From: Larix kaempferi
Lineage: Eukaryota > Streptophyta > Pinopsida > Pinales > Pinaceae
Direction of reading: 5' to 3'
DNA: 64,000 nucleotides
Assembly: GCA_027924585.1 (NCBI GenBank)
Contig: BSBM01000809.1
Span: 823,001 to 887,000 of the forward strand
Shown: positions 34,190 through 45,779 of the stretch, in pieces
Layout of the letters: each line of letters starts with the position of its first letter
Numbering within the stretch: position 1 is the first letter of the stretch
Made by a program: the position numbers and the translations under genes
The notes under the pieces: generated by a model
What the model saw: the letters and a program-made list of their open reading frames with translations, nothing else
What the model was told of the DNA's origin: nothing
The model's database searches: none

Positions 34190-36311
34190 CAATTCGAGGA
34201 CACAAGTGAGTCAGATGATCCTCCCCACAAAGTTTGCAAGGGAATTTCACCTTATGTCTCGGCTTATGGTCCCCACCATCATTTTCGCCGTCCCGAGGAG
34301 GGTTGACGTTCTCTTTTCAAGGAGTATTTCGATTACTTCCATTATTCCCATTATTCCCACCCTTACGATTGTTTCTCCCCTTCTTCTTTCCACCAGGTTG
34401 TTGGTTACCTAATGGGTTCGCCGACTGTATAGAATGGACATCGACCGATTCGGTGGAAGTGGACGAAGCGTGAGCTTGTCTGGGGGTAGATTGGCTAATA
34501 GACAAATTTTGCATTTGATTTGTAACCAAGTCTACGGGTCGAGTACTTGTGGATCCAACAATGCCGCCAGCATGTGGTCCAGGAACAAACTTGGGCTCAT
34601 GACGTGATCGCAGTGCGTTAGGAATAATATCGTATAGGATACCAGACTGAGCATAGAGTAAATATAGCTACTGGGCTTTGAATATAGATTGCTCCTCAGT
34701 CATAATTCTGGACACCGAAACGTCCTTAGATATGTAGGGAAGCAAAGACTTAAGGAACCACTCCAATACAAAGTCTAGAGGAATGTTGGCTTTCACTAGC
34801 CTCTTCCGTCGACGCCACTCTTGAATGTGATCAGATATGTGCATGGCCTTGTTCTGGCGGAAGGTAGATAAAATTTCGGTGTCAGTATTGTAACGAATTG
34901 GAAACTGAAAGTGATCTAAGAAAGCCAAAGTTGTCTCATTAAAACCCCTGTAAGTGCCCCCCCGGAAACTCAACATACCAATTCATGGATTCCCCCCTGA
35001 GGGTGCGTTGAAATAGTCTCAAACGAATAGAGTTGTGATTTAACGAATTCGAGGAGCACCAAAGGTGAAAAGTTGTAACAGGATCACCCAGATCCTCACC
35101 ATTCTTCCCTTCGAACTTTGGAATGTCAGAAGGGAGCTTGGTAGGGACTGGAGGCCAAGAAGGATCGTGACACACCATATCATTTGTGAGCTTCGAAAGA
35201 TCTGGTAGATTCAAACGAGCAAGAAATGGGAACTGTGGCTATGAAGCTGGATTGAAGGCTCCCAAAAGAGGCTGACCTTGCGGGCCGTAGTGATGATATG
35301 AACCATGACCATGACCATAGGGCTGATAACCGCCTCCACCCTGACCCATGTAAGGGTACGAAGGTATATATGTGTTATAAGAACCATAGTTAGGAGGGTT
35401 ATAGTAAGGGACAGAACCGGATGCATTATAAGAAGGATTACCACCATAATTATGGGGCATATAGGTGCTAGTCGTAGCAAGAGCAGTCGAGTAATGACCT
35501 TAAGTGTAGGGTATGTTCCCACCCCCAGTGTTGGAAATGTGCCCACCCCTAGTATAGGGTATGTTCCACCCCTAGTGTTGGGAATGTTCCCACCCCTAGT
35601 GTTGGGAATGTGCCCACCCTCAGTATAGGGTATGTTCCCACCTCCAATGTTTGGAATGTGCCCACCCCTAGTGTTGGGAATGTGCCCACCCCTAGTATAG
35701 GGTATGTTTCCACCTCCCATGTTAGGAGGGAAATGTTGGTTAGCAGACATGGTCATAGTCATGGGTATATGCATAGAAGCATGTGTGTTAGGTTGTGGAA
35801 TATGAGCCGTGTTATGAGAAGTGTTCCCACTAAAATGAGGGGCAGTCCTGGGATGTGGTCCTTCTCCAACAGTCGTGGAAGTTGAAGGGATATGACTAGA
35901 ATTAAATTGAAATGGAGCAGAAAAGGTTGCACCGCCCCCGGAGGCTGCAAAAAAGGTTGTGCCGCCCCTGGAGGGAGCAGTGCCCGCAACTCCAAGGATA
36001 ATGTTAGCTTGAATACCCGACGAAGTGGATGTAACATTTGAATTAAGACTGGGTATACCAATTGAAAAGGGATTAGTGGTCGAAGGGTTTGTGGTGTCAT
36101 TAAGATCTGGCATCCCATATCGGAAACCATGTGTGTCTGTATCATAAAATGGGTTTGACTCCGGGGGTGGGTCAAGCCCAAAACTTGACAAAGTGGGATG
36201 TGGGGGTGAACCTTCCTCTCCAAGTTCCCTAGGAATGGGAGGAGCGGTCTGTCCATCAACCTCAACCGAAGGATTCATGGGAATTCTCCCTGTACTAGAT
36301 GCAAAAGTCAT
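34190..36311 (-). pseudogene. gag: element C gag, right copy
   Basis: Most complete gag of the family. From ATG 36,311: MTFASSTGRIPMNPSVEVDG, a long Ser/Thr/Gly/Pro-rich region, then repeated GG-(H/N)-IP-(N/Y)-T-R units (about 35,720-35,510), a frameshift, and the Gly/Tyr-rich MPHNYGGNPSYNASGSV...GQGGGGYQPYGHGHGSYHH. The core follows at 35,214-34,668 with one frameshift near 34,950: WPPVPTKLPSDIPKFEGKNG, FHLWCSSNSLNHNSIRLRLF, HFQFPIRYNTDTEILSTFRQ, FLKSLLPYISKDVSV. The C-terminal tail has QQPGGKKKGRNNRKGGNNGN, then the zinc knuckle CKLCGEDHLTHLCPR (34,195-34,240). A stop lies upstream of the ATG in frame (DPSDPFDTFDKLQDYV precedes it), so the true start may be further upstream. Confidence 0.9.
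35508..35720 (-). repeat. 24-bp minisatellite coding for Gag repeats
   Basis: Units of the type CCTAGTGTTGGGAATGTGCC on the plus strand, each encoding about eight residues (GG-H/N-IP-N/Y-T-R) on the minus strand. Roughly nine units, alternating two sub-variants, with one unit length that breaks the frame. Element A and the left copy lack an array of this length. Confidence 0.85.
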
Positions 36312-38012
36312 AACGTAATCTTGAAGTTTGTCAAAAGTATCAAAAGGATCGGAGGGATCCTCCAGCGTCTCTTATAAAAAGGACGTGCTACCTCGTTGGC
36401 TGGTAGACCAACCAAACAACAAGATTGACGGAGAGGTGGATATTCCTCCACGATAACTCCAAAAATTCCACTAAACTAAATTCCCCCTATCGGCCAACTA
36501 ACGATCAAAGAGCACACACCTAAAGAAACTACAGCCAAATGCACACAAACAAGACTGGCTCAAGGGACCTCCCGACACTACAGTTGGTGTGTCTCTCCTA
36601 GGAGAGGCTTGAGAATCCCAAACTATAACCGGAGGTAACATAATCAGTTATAAGGGCTCCCAGACTTCACTGCATGCACAGGGTCAAATCCCTATACAAT
36701 ATGAAACTATGTTGTCCAACCCCTATCTGACTCAGGACAATCACAGAATAACCACAATGAATGCCCTATGTGATACCTAGGTAAAGCAACTAAGGTCACC
36801 ACGATATAACCAATGCTCAGGCAAACAGTCGTAGGTGGGATTCGTTGTATGGGCAGGGTAGCTAAGCCCGAAACTCAAGAGGGTCAAATCCCCCAAGAGC
36901 CGCCGTACACGAACAAATCCTGGAAATATATACCACGTTCAGCTAGTATTGGAGGGCTATCTCCGCAACCAACCACCTGTGACCTCGTGCTTAACTCTGG
37001 TTTTAGTAGAGCTTCCTGAGAACACTGATGTGTACCATTGGTTTCACTACTCCCTGGTCAGACAGATAATGTTGGTTCAATAGTCTTGGATTGTTAACTC
37101 ACAATGATTTATTCCAAGACTCTAAACCTAAGCTAGTTGGTGCACCCTATAAAAAGAAAATCGTTTCTAATCAATTTTAAGATTAAGCGTTGATTTTAAA
37201 TGGCTGTAATCACTCAAAGGATATGGTCATGAAACTGATGATGTATAGGACTCAATGTGATGCACAACCGAAGGTTCGAGGAAAAATGCAATCTCTTTTA
37301 TAATTTCAATGCACAAGCAAGTCCTAGGTGAAATCGCAAGCACTCTGATGCAAAATGAAGAACATAAAGCAAATAGTTTTGTATTTTCGCTTATAAATGG
37401 AAGGAAAATGCAAAACAATGTTTTTGTACTTTTCAATATAAATGGAAATAAAAAAATGCAAGCAAAATCGAACTATTCAGTAAAGAAATGCAGAGCATAT
37501 CAATTAGACAACCTAACAAAACCAAAACAGTAAGATTCAACCAAGCTAATGAGCTATAAAAACAAAAATTGGTGGAAAACCAAAAAGCTCAAAAACTAAA
37601 GAAAGAGGAGTTTCTGGTCACAAACAGGGCATGGAACAGTTAGGAAACATGCTAACTAAGACTCAGGAGCACTCAGAACTCAGAACCAACCCAACAAAAA
37701 CCCAAGGCCAAAAATCAATCAATCCCGAACTTGCACGTGACTATTCAAAAAACAGTAGCGGGTAGATGCAGGCTATAGTTCCCACAGGGGCAGGTAGACG
37801 CGGGCTGTAGTTCCCACAGGGGCGGGTAGACTTGGGAATAAACTAGGTTGACCCATGTACAGGGAAAGGAAAATGAACCCAAAAAGAGTCAACAGCCCAG
37901 AAAAGCTAAGTTTTCTGAACTAAATCCCAACGGCCAAACAATGACACAGAAGCTCGACACACAACAACTCAAAATAAGGACAAATGCCTAAAAATCCCCA
38001 AAATGGAGGTTC
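36312..38012 (-). other. leader of element C
   Basis: About 1.7 kb between primer-binding site and gag with no supported ORF. 36,840-37,020 resembles the leader of element A at 2,125-2,330. A 32-bp tandem repeat lies at 37,761-37,835. Confidence 0.6.
37761..37835. repeat. 32-bp tandem repeat in leader, about 2.3 units
   Basis: Units start at 37,761, 37,793 and 37,825, with core GGTAGACGCGGGCTGTAG then TTCCCACAGGGGC. Confidence 0.85.
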
Positions 38013-38031
38013 CTCCCCAACGGAGTCTCCA
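38013..38031 (-). other. primer-binding site of element C
   Basis: The minus strand reads TGGAGACTCCGTTGGGGAG, four bases inside the LTR. It has the same TGG-GACTCC-TGGGGA pattern as element A's site. Confidence 0.75.
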
Positions 38032-38035
38032 TTTC

Positions 38036-38957
38036 TCTTACGGAGAAAAACTTCCTATGGCTCGGGGCAGACCACAACAGACAGCTGACTACCAGAAAAT
38101 AACTCAATTCCCAATGCAATGTTATTATAATTAAAATGCTAAGATATGGAGAATAAAACCAACCTTCAACCGGATGTTCGAAGTAGATCCCCGTTGAGCT
38201 TTCAATCTCTACACTTGAACCTGCAGATTAGTCTAAACAACAAATACAAGCAAGTGCATATAATATGTGAAAGATATTAGCATAATCAATAACATGATCC
38301 ATGATATCATAAGCAAATGTAACCCAATGTAATTTAAAAAACATTCACAACATCAATTGGACGAGAAAATGAATATTTCCATTAATTAATAACAAGAAGT
38401 ACATAATACAACCTCTTGCCGGCAACCAATCTGAACCAAGAACTGGGTCTCTCCACTTGTGCCTCCACCACTTCAATCCCCCATGCAATGGCAAACTAAA
38501 ACTATGAAAGGAGTTTGGTAGGTGAACATAAGGAGTTCACAACAACAAGGATCAATGAGTGTAGACTCAAGTCACGGCAAAAATCCACTAGAGTTATGTT
38601 TCTCTCTCTTTCTCCTCCCTTCCATACACCATAAGAGCTCAATATATAGCCTTCCAAAGGTAAGTGAAAGGTCGAATCGAGTCGTTTCGGGGTATATGGA
38701 GGGACAAAGGTCACCCTAAGACCGCTTTTTGGGAGTAAAAAATAATTTTTCTATTGTTTTTACCATGTAACTCGATGTCCGCGAGCTAACTAAGTGCAGC
38801 CTACGTGTACGCTGGCTATAATGGAACAGCAAGCGTACAGGAGGAAAAATAGGGAAACTTGGTTCCTGAAGGGAAAATAATGGGTTTGACTCAATAAAAT
38901 GGATCCTGAAGGCCAATCAATGCTGATGCTCACAAGGTGGAAAATTACGCTGTAACA
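38036..38957 (-). repeat. 5' LTR of element C (922 bp)
   Basis: Plus-strand start TCTTACGG (the other copy has TGTTACGG) and end CTGTAACA, followed by the AGTTG duplication. A TATATA sequence lies near 38,643, suitable for a minus-strand promoter. Confidence 0.9.
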
Positions 38958-39231
38958 AGTTGACTTTTATTTTAGGCTTAATTTTTTTTCTACCTCACTC
39001 TGTAAATGTGTGTGACGTTTTATGTTGATAATCATGCATAGTGCATTGATTGTTGTTTTGTAGACCACATGCACTTTCTTGCATGTGCAATGCAATGTTT
39101 TTCTACCACTCAAGTTTTACAACTATTAATTTATTTTCAATGTTTACATTTCAACATAATATTTTAGCCTGTTTGGGTTTTCAGATCATGTAAAGAGTAG
39201 TTTTTCATATTTCTCTCTTAAGAATTTAAAG

Positions 39232-39669
39232 ATGGAAATATCATTAGGAAAATATTCTAGTCACAATTTCCATACCTGGAAAGTGAAAATCAAAGCAATA
39301 ATGAATAAGAACCTGTGAGGAATAGTAAAAGGTAATTAGCTACAGGTCCAAATAAATTACTTGTGTGATAGAGTATAGATGATAAATCCAAAGCTATTAT
39401 TTCCCTTTCTCTCTCGAATTTAGAGTTACGTCATGTACATATGTAAAAATCATCCAAGGAAATCTAGGATAATCTGAATAATGTTTTTGGAGTAAACCGA
39501 CAAATACAAAGTTCTCTCTAAAGCTACAATTATTCATATTCAAGATGGTTGATGAAGTCACTATATCTAGCCACATAAAGAATCTGAGATCTCTCGTAAG
39601 ACAACTAACAAAAGTCAATGTCACGGTAGATGAAAAGGATGTCAAAGCCATTTTGTTAAATAGTTTTCC
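39232..39669 (+). pseudogene. gag: copia D gag, first part
   Basis: ATG at 39,232 begins MEISLGKYSSHNFHTWKVKI and KAIMNKNL, the W-containing start of copia gag. After several stops and frameshifts come SSKEI-DNLNNVFGV and, in an open frame at 39,545-39,669, ISSHIKNLRSLVRQLTKVNV and KDVKAILLNSFP. The UBN2-type core is clear. It is interrupted exactly at SFP by solo LTR s2 and continues at 40,977. Not functional. Confidence 0.82.
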
Positions 39670-40976
39670 TGTAATGGACCCTCTCGCGGACCCAATTCGA
39701 GGAAGGGAACATGATGGCAATAATTGGGCTTTTCATAAAACTCAGCCGAATTCATTAGAATCATATGAATAAATACAAGAGTGTGCAGATGCAAATTAAG
39801 CAATATGCATAGCGGAATTAAAAACTCATCCACACACATATTTTCATATGCATTCAATATATCAATAACAGTCATTAATTTAAACACTGCAGAAGTAAAT
39901 ACATAAACATAGAAACACTTATCTTTATGGTGAAATGATCCCAAGCAACTAGCTATGTCGTTGCAACGTTCCACCCAACCATAGGCCAGTTGTGTTCATC
40001 AATCTCTCAACACAACTGCCACCCCCGAGCTAGGTATGATTCTTACAAGGAAAATGGGGACATTCAAACTCATTCACAACCAATTCAACAATTCAACTGA
40101 GCCAAGCCAGTCCACAGCTGGGTTTATCAGGATACACTTGAACCTTGGATGCTTGCACTCAAGCTCAAGCCAAAGAAATTGAGTTACCCACAGGATGGCC
40201 ATGGGTTTTTCCCAAATCGTTTCCATCCAAAAAAGAAGCGAATTGTGGGATGGGGAAAAACATTCATAGGGAGGAAGAAATTTATCCCCAACTATCTAAG
40301 CATTCAGCAGCCAGAATGGTCTCTATGGAGCCCCAATTCGAATCACCTTCTTCCCCACTAGTATACAACACAAAAACGCCCTTCTCCCAGCTGAGAATGG
40401 AGGAAAACATAAAGAAACGTGGCTGGAAAACGCCCAGGTAGCTCCAAAATCGTGAGGGAGGAGAACTAGTTCATGGATAATGGCTTGGGGAGCAATTCAT
40501 GGCTCCTTTCTTTCCCAGGAAGCAAAACGCGATTTCCCATGAAGGGTGTCTTGCCCATACCCGAATTTGGACAGCCATACCTTCCATTCCCCAAGGCATT
40601 AACTACCTCAACCAACTCTTTGGAGAAATCAATGATTGGGTACAAAAGTCAACATGGGTAGTTGAGGGTTTGATGGGTTCTCTCATTGACACTTGGCTTG
40701 ACTTGATTGGCTCAAGATTTTGAATGTTTTCCCTCCCAATTCCTTGTAAAATCATGCCCCCATCTCTTGTTGCATTGCATAGCTAGTTGTGGGTATTTTT
40801 ATTAAAAATGCATATTTACATGATATTCACAATTCCATTGTGCGTGGCTAGCACGTAAACCATATGCATCAATAAATCGATGGCGGGGCCTTGGCCTTGA
40901 GCTCCTCACCATGATCTTATAACAATATTACATCATTTACATTTGAATGTAATGGGGTCAAAATGGGGATATTACA
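39670..40976 (-). repeat. solo LTR s2 (1,307 bp), reverse copy of s1 family
   Basis: TGTAATGGACCC start and GGGGATATTACA end, flanked by TTTCC at 39665-39669 and 40977-40981. It is the reverse complement of the s1 family: for example, GGGGTCAAAATGGGGA near 40,955 matches the s1 start, and CCACCCAACCATAGGCCAGT at about 39,971 is the complement of s1 near 29,732. It interrupts copia gag. ORFs inside (for example 40,145-40,441) have no counterpart in s1 and are not genes. Confidence 0.87.
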
Positions 40977-41130
40977 TTTCCATCTAAATACAACAATGCC
41001 ATTTTTATTGGCAGTCAAATGTCTTCACAAACTCTATAAGGCATTATTTCATCTCTCTTAGATGATGAAATTAGAACAATTACAAAAGATATAGAAGTCA
41101 CATAGCTTAAATTTTTTAATACAACCCAGT
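40977..41130 (+). pseudogene. gag: copia D gag, second part
   Basis: Continues the gag frame across the s2 insertion: PSKYNNAIFIGSQMSSQTL, one stop, GIISSLLDDEIRTITKD. This is the conserved helix that follows LLNSLP in copia gag. From 41,089 the sequence is shared with the segment in element C. Confidence 0.8.
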
Positions 41131-41680
41131 AATTTTCTCAAGGGAAAGTTCAAACACAAATCACATGTAGTTAATGTATCCATTATTGAAGATTCACTAG
41201 ATGTCGACATCAGTGATGACCTTAGAACAATCATTTTTCACATTTAAGAATCCCACATTTTGAAGATAGGAAGGGACCTAGTGTAGATGAATCTCAACAT
41301 GGATGGTCCCTAGATAGTTTGTGAGTTTGTGGATCTTGGGAATTTTAACCTTATGATTGTTTTGAGACAACTTGATGGACCATTGTGGACATAATTCAAC
41401 ATGCATGATTATCCAAGAATGTGGGAGATTCATAATTTGGGAGTCTAGGGAGGTGGAATCTAGGAACTTAGGAATATAATTGGGAAGCTACACATTTATG
41501 AGGGTTACTAAGCAACTTTATGGAGCTCTACTTGGTCCAGGCACTATTTTAAGAGAAGAAACTTCTAAAGAATGTGTGGTTCTACTTGGTTTTAATGTTT
41601 TATTTTTTAGTGAGTGTGATTTGTCTTTAGTTAATTTTTTTTCTTTCAATATTAGAGTGTGTTTTGTATTTAGTTAGTAT
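41131..41680 (+). other. copia D internal region without readable ORF
   Basis: No domain recognised. Present in both copies of the duplicated segment (31,411-31,970 is the partner). Confidence 0.5.
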
Positions 41681-42543
41681 TTTTAGCATGACGTCAGTCG
41701 ACAGGGGTCCCACTCACTGTCGACACATACCGCGGTCTTCCTGAGCACCGACCCGGACAGGGTTTATCCCGCCCAGCAACACCTACGGAGTAGATGAGGT
41801 CTCACCCGAGGCGTCCAGGAAGAGCAGATGGAACCATGTTTCCGCCGAAGGAAGGAGGATGGTTGCGACTATGATACTTAAACTTATTGCAACACAGCAA
41901 TAGAGATATTTAAGCATTAAACATAGTAGTAAAGCAATATTCAACCCAAACATTCATCATTGCAACAATAGTAATTGTAAAGCAAGTATCGCATCAAAGA
42001 AGCATGACATTATTTGTATAGTGCAATATCACATTATCACAACTGAACCAAATTGAACACATGGATTGCACCAATATAGCTTCATCATATTATCATCGTC
42101 AACCCAGATACAACGTCTCTGCAAAAACTAGATCTCCGCAATGACTCTTGACATCAAAACATACCCGGGAATCATACAACCAACATCAAGCTTCACATTC
42201 TTCCCTGCCAAAATTATCTCTCAACACTTACAATTCTTATCTATATATAAGATTTCACATTACAACTCTTGTCCACTTACTACCGACTTCCTAACTGACA
42301 CTGTGGACAAATGACCCAACATCTAACTGACTTATCCAAAAACAACCAAAAACCTGCATTCTGCGGTATAACTGACTCAACATTACATAATATGTGGTCT
42401 AAATGACCCAAAACCCACATTCCGTGGTACAATTGACCCAAAATGCATAACTAATCTTTCGCTCATTGCCATTCGCGTCAACTTTTGCCTTGTCGCAGCA
42501 TCGAAGATGCTGCGGTAGTACTCTACCAAACCGCCTGCCAACA
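41681..42543 (+). repeat. solo LTR s3 (863 bp)
   Basis: Flanked by AGTAT at 41676-41680 and 42544-42548, and absent from the paralogous site at about 31,965, which proves the insertion. The start TTTTAGCATGACG and the reverse complement of the end, TGTTGGCAGGCGG, are related, so the first TG was mutated to TT. TATATATAAG near 42,241 supports plus-strand orientation. No coding sequence. It is unrelated by eye to s1/s2. Confidence 0.85.
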
Positions 42544-42583
42544 AGTATGTTTTGTTTTTAATACCGTAAGCCTTAAAAGAGGG

Positions 42584-43378
42584 TGTTAGAATATAAGGTT
42601 TACTTTTGAAATAAAGTCACCTTATGACTTTAGGTTATAATTTAAGTAATGATGCTTTTGTTCACTTTTCTGTAAAGCGGTCTATCTTACATTGAGAAGT
42701 GGAAAATACTTGCCTGGTGAACTCTGGTGTAATAGGGACTGAAGTATTACATAATACCATAGTATGTTATTGCCTTTATATTGATCTAATCTTGATTCTA
42801 GCCTCAACCCATCTAGGGATTCTGAGTATTCATGTTCTAAATTTATTTATATTATAGTATCAACGTAGGAGATCTTGATTGTTGCATTCCACATTCCTTC
42901 CAAGATTGTTGAAGTGATCCCATATGAAACAAATACCAGGAATTGGATTGTCTTGCATCATGCAAGACACCTATTGAGGAGAGAACTACTCATCACAATG
43001 AAAATTCCATGACAAAGTTACTCAGGTGCAATATTGTTTCCAAAGTCTCAAAATAAGTTTATTTCCTTGGATTTGTAAATGGTTTGGAAGTGTATAGAGG
43101 GGCATATTTAATCATATATTATTCTCTCCTTTTTTACAACTTGGAGTTTATAACTATTAAATTATGTTCAACATTTACAATTTTGTTGGATACCTAATCC
43201 TACAGGATTAAGGATATTGTCAAATATTGTAAATAATTAATTTCAGTTACTAGAAAGCAAGATGAAGAGTCACAAACATTTGGTATTTGAATCCCAAAGG
43301 TCACCTACCATCATGTATAAATAAACCATTCTCCTTTAATTGAATATCATCCATGGATATATTCCTCCAGGTCTGATA
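42584..43378 (+). repeat. copia D LTR-like region
   Basis: Starts TGTTAGAATATAAGG after the purine tract AAAAGAGGG and ends before TGGTATCAAAGCATG (43,380). The terminal CA is not visible (ends CTGATA), so the right boundary is uncertain; an alternative end is near 42,860. A second copy lies at 32,004-32,825. Confidence 0.55.
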
Positions 43379-43485
43379 GTGGTATCAAAGCATGTCATAA
43401 ATCTAGTCTAGCCTCTATCTAGCATTCCTTAGTGTGACCTGCAAGCCCATATTCCTATCAATATCTCCTAGGCGCCCTCCTGCTC

Positions 43486-44744
43486 TCTCTGCGTGGAATC
43501 CACACTTGAGTACATTACCTGCAAATCCTAATTTTTTGGCCAGGCTGTATTCTCTCTATCTCCTCTCTGCATGAGCCTAAGATCATCTCTGCTTTTTCCT
43601 CCTCTCCTCTCCTCTCCTACATCTAGCCTAGTTAACTGGAAGGCATCTCTAGTGTAAACCTTTGCCTCCAAGGTCACATTTTTTGGATTTACATAATTCC
43701 ATTGCCTTGGAAAAAATATTCTCCGCAGACTTCCTTTTATCATTTTCCAAGCACATATACTAGCAACATGAAACTTGGGTTTTTAATTACGAGATAGGAA
43801 ATAAAATCGCATTGAGCATGAATGAGAATGATTCTATCACATGATATAAATAGGTTGTTAATATCCCCTTGGAGAATGTTGATGCTCTCCTTATTGTCGT
43901 TTATGGCCACCAATATGAACCTACTTGCTTCACCCACTTGTGATCATTAGGAGAATACCTTGACTAGAGACTCAAGACTAATATACCAATCGAGAGAGTT
44001 TTGAGAAGAGATTGCTTGCCAGAATGAATCTTCCTCTATTGCATATTGCATTTAATATATCTATGAATCTTGGAAAATATCAAGTCTCTTGGCCTTCTAC
44101 ATGCCAAACTATTGAGAGCATTTACAATCTTGAAACTCTAGTCTATAATTGTGTCATTATATGAGAGAAAACACATTTGACTAGTTATTTCTACATAGAT
44201 GTGGTGCATCACATGGGTCTAAAATATACGAAAAAGACCCCTGACCAGTCCTCTCCTCTAGTTTGTAATGTGAGTTCTCCAAAAATATTATGCCATATAC
44301 CAATCATTGAAGAAATACCCAGCTATTGGTTTGACATGTTAGAGGCGTAGGGTTCCTATATGCAATAATGGTTCGATATATTAGAAGAGTTAAAATGTGA
44401 AGGTTCTCAAGTGAGTCTGCTTATAATATTATTTTAGTCTCTTAGGATTTCTTGAATTTTTTACGAGAGGAGGTTTTAGGAATAATGGGGGCTATGCATT
44501 TTTTTGCATTGTATTGTAAGCTATTTGTAGAGACTTAGACCTGCACCTTGTATTGCTCAAATTGTATCACGGTGTTGAGTTGTTTGAAAACCTTGTTGTA
44601 TTACGAAGCTTATTTTAGATTACTTGTTGAAGATGCATTATTTGGTTTCCATTGTTGGAGTAGTGCTCACCAACAAAGACAAATACCCAAAGTGGTAAAG
44701 GAATATCAAATATACCCTCATCTTCAACAACCTATGGGACAACA
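43486..44744. other. stretch without recognised gene
   Basis: Only short ORFs. A (CTCCT)n run lies at about 43,596-43,618. Nothing else supported. Confidence 0.4.
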
Positions 44745-45236
44745 TTTGTGAAGGACATATTAGATGGTGCTACAGTTACCGCACCTAAACAATCTACAAT
44801 AGATAAAGAGATTTGCAAATGGAAGAACACAGATAAGAATCCATATGCACTGATTAATGCTACAATAAGTGAAAAGATGAGTCGGAATATTACACCTGCT
44901 AAAAATTCTTATGATGCTTCAAAGAAGTTAAAGGATTTTTATGACTCGCATTTAGAATTGGAGTTGATTTAGTTATAATTTAGGTTCTTCAACCTAGAGC
45001 TGAAGGATAATGATCCCATGGATGCAACATCTGAGATTAGAGAGATCAAACATGACATTGATGTATTGGTGTGACGACATACCTTTCTCCCATTGCCTTC
45101 ACCAAGGTATTCTCCCCCACATATTCAGACTATCTTGAATCACTTCAAGCTAGTGGTAACTTCAAAGACGCCACTTTTGGCACTCTGGTGAAGAAGATGG
45201 TAGAAAGAGAAAAAAACATTTTGAAAGAAGACAGTT
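44745..45236 (+). pseudogene. gag: copia gag fragment
   Basis: Open frame 44,748-44,969 reads DKEICKWKNTDKNPYALINA, TISEKMSRNITPAKNSYDAS and KKLKDFYDSHLELELI, the W-K...A-L-I...S-D...K-L...Y pattern of copia gag. After a stop the frame goes on RFFNLELKDNDPMDATSE and REIKHDID. It is cut at 45,236 by the LTR of gypsy E. It could be part of D or of another copia element; orientation is the same. Confidence 0.68.
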
Positions 45237-45700
45237 TGTTATATACCTAGGGGAGAATACTATGGGGTACCTAGGGAGATATCGAAGGGGAATAAATGAT
45301 GTGATGGGTACCCAAATGGAAATAATATATGTTATGTGTACACAATGAGAGTAGTTAATGTAATGTGGCCACACATAATGGAATATGGTCCACTAGGTGG
45401 TAGGAGTTAGTTAGAGAAAATAATATAATAATATGGCATAAGCCCTTAAGGAATACTCATGAGAAAGTATATATAGACATGAGTGTCATTGTATTAGTCA
45501 TGATTTTGAGGATTATTATTGTACAAGCATTTCTTGTGGAGTGATTCCTTTCTTAAGGAGTATTTGATGGTGTTGCCCTACCTTAAGGGTTTCTCTATAT
45601 CTTGGTGTTATTATTATGGTGAAAGTATTTTGGTTATTTCTGAAGTTTAAGTGTTCTATATCTTTATTGTGATTCAATTTATGGGTTAAGGATCACTACA
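45237..45700 (+). repeat. 5' LTR of gypsy E (464 bp)
   Basis: From TGTTATATACC to ATCACTACA, followed after AG by the primer site. GTATATATAGACATG at about 45,468 is a TATA-like box. The first 150 bp recur at 47,233-47,383. Confidence 0.85.
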
Positions 45701-45702
45701 AG

Positions 45703-45716
45703 TGGTATCAGAGCTC
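45703..45716 (+). other. primer-binding site of gypsy E
   Basis: TGGTATCAGAGCTC, complementary to initiator tRNA-Met, two bases after the LTR. Confidence 0.9.
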
Positions 45717-45779
45717 TTTCCTTAGCATAAAGTGGATAAAATTTCACATGTTGCATATGGAAAACATGAGGTATTTCAC

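Larger units (their letters stand above)
27601..38962 (-). mobile_element. composite gypsy element C with AGTTG target duplications
   Basis: The outer ends are gypsy LTR sequence: TGTTACGG at 27606 and ...CTGTAACA ending 38957. Both are flanked by AGTTG (27601-27605 and 38958-38962), so the whole 11,352 bp sits in one insertion site. From 38,957 leftward: full LTR, primer-binding site, leader, gag, protease, a copia segment (32,933-31,369), a second gag, a solo LTR inside the zinc knuckle, a second protease, and only the first 360 bp (in plus-strand order) of the 3' LTR. Reverse transcriptase, RNase H and integrase are absent. Confidence 0.85.
38963..43485 (+). mobile_element. copia element D, the insertion target of C, s2 and s3
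   Basis: Degraded copia element: leader (38,963-39,231), gag in two halves around solo LTR s2, a stretch without recognisable ORF, PPT-like AAAAGAGGG, an LTR-like part (42,584-43,378) with a diverged tRNA-Met site TGGTATCAAAGCATG at 43,380. Solo LTR s3 lies inside. The part from 41,089 on is duplicated within element C. Confidence 0.65.

Noticed and set aside
35305-35885. Plus-strand repetitive ORFs (GYVPT, GNVPT repeats)
   Set aside because: They are shadow frames of the 24-bp coding minisatellite in minus-strand gag.
40145-40723. Two overlapping ORFs of 98 and 70 codons and further short ones
   Set aside because: They lie in solo LTR s2 and have no counterpart in the s1 copy.
43528-43937. 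Two adjoining minus-strand ORFs of 71 and 65 codons
   Set aside because: No recognised motif, no supporting context and no second copy to compare.
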